Of a DNA stretch of 6,496 nucleotides, positions 6,389-6,496 are shown piece by piece. Positions within the stretch are counted from its first letter, which is position 1. Each line of letters starts with the position of its first letter. Location of the stretch: positions 1 to 6,496 of the forward strand of contig JAGVJS010000124.1 of the NCBI GenBank assembly GCA_020051025.1, written 5' to 3'. Origin of the DNA: Sphingobium sp. GTDB lineage: Bacteria > Pseudomonadota > Alphaproteobacteria > Sphingomonadales > Sphingomonadaceae. Under the pieces are notes generated by a model. The model had not been told where the DNA came from. It saw nothing but the letters and a program-made list of their open reading frames with translations, and ran no database searches. A program made the position numbers and the translations under genes.

Positions 6389-6427
6389 TTAAAATAGACC
6401 GTTAATCAATTCGTTGGCTTCGCCTGC

Positions 6428-6496
6428 TCAGGCGGCGCAGTCGGCCGCCAGCGGTGCCAGCACCGCCCGGTTGCGGCCGCCGCGCTTGGCTTCATA
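6428..6496 (-). CDS. C-terminal end of a probable GGDEF-domain protein (diguanylate cyclase; partial)
   Basis: Reading the minus strand from the window edge gives 22 codons and a TGA at 6430-6428. The residues YEAKRGGRNRAVLA match the end of GGDEF domains, where a tyrosine followed by (E/R)AK, one or two residues, then GRNR closes the last helix and strand. The tail after it is short (PLAADCAA). GGDEF enzymes make the second messenger cyclic di-GMP from two GTP, but the catalytic GG(D/E)EF loop and any sensor or EAL domain lie outside the window, so activity cannot be judged. It runs in the same direction as the S9 gene, about 97 bases upstream of it. No clear terminator is seen in between: CGCCTG/CAGGCG at 6421-6434 has only a two-base loop. 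Confidence 0.66.
   Translation of the reverse strand, partial: YEAKRGGRNRAVLAPLAADCAA

Noticed and set aside
6421..6434. CGCCTG/CAGGCG inverted repeat at the end of the GGDEF gene as a terminator
   Set aside because: The loop is only two bases and no U-tract follows; it may be chance in GC-rich sequence.
1..6496. CRISPR array, tRNA, rRNA, transposase, integrase or a second defence gene
   Set aside because: I looked on both strands and saw no regularly spaced repeats, no tRNA-like cloverleaf and no protein motif of these kinds.

Overview
The window looks like chromosome of a sphingomonad-type alphaproteobacterium (Sphingobium/Sphingomonas/Novosphingobium range). This is inferred from the high GC content, strong G/C bias at third codon positions, long antisense shadow ORFs, purine-rich ribosome binding sites and the style of the secreted S9 peptidase and DUF2490-type envelope protein. 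Every gene I can support lies on the minus strand, so transcription runs from high to low coordinates.

Layout in the direction of transcription: (1) 6496-6428, the last 22 codons of a probable GGDEF (diguanylate cyclase) protein cut by the window edge. (2) 6330-4372, a complete secreted S9-family serine peptidase with an intact Ser/Asp/His triad, a candidate sigma-70-type promoter, and a strong hairpin that includes its stop codon. (3) 4371-3918, a gene-poor stretch of about 450 bases holding a chain of inverted repeats (REP-like element) and an AT-rich patch. (4) 3917-3228, a DUF2490-type predicted outer-membrane beta-barrel protein, best started at a GTG with a good ribosome binding site. 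(5) 3134-357, a 925-residue single-chain restriction-modification enzyme of the MmeI family (Type IIL/IIG). (6) 185-1, the start of bioF (8-amino-7-oxononanoate synthase, biotin synthesis), cut by the left edge.

The most interesting gene is the MmeI-like enzyme. Its D-x9-E-x-K nuclease site and its adenine-methyltransferase motifs are intact, so it looks functional. The residues aligned to the known MmeI specificity positions suggest a recognition sequence ending in G-R-A-G with the A methylated. The part of the gene encoding the target recognition domain has clearly lower third-position GC than the rest, suggesting replacement by recombination. The genes do not form an obvious common pathway: a defence gene sits as a single cargo between an envelope gene and a biotin gene, with no transposase, integrase or tRNA visible. 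I did not find evidence for a wholly new biological system.
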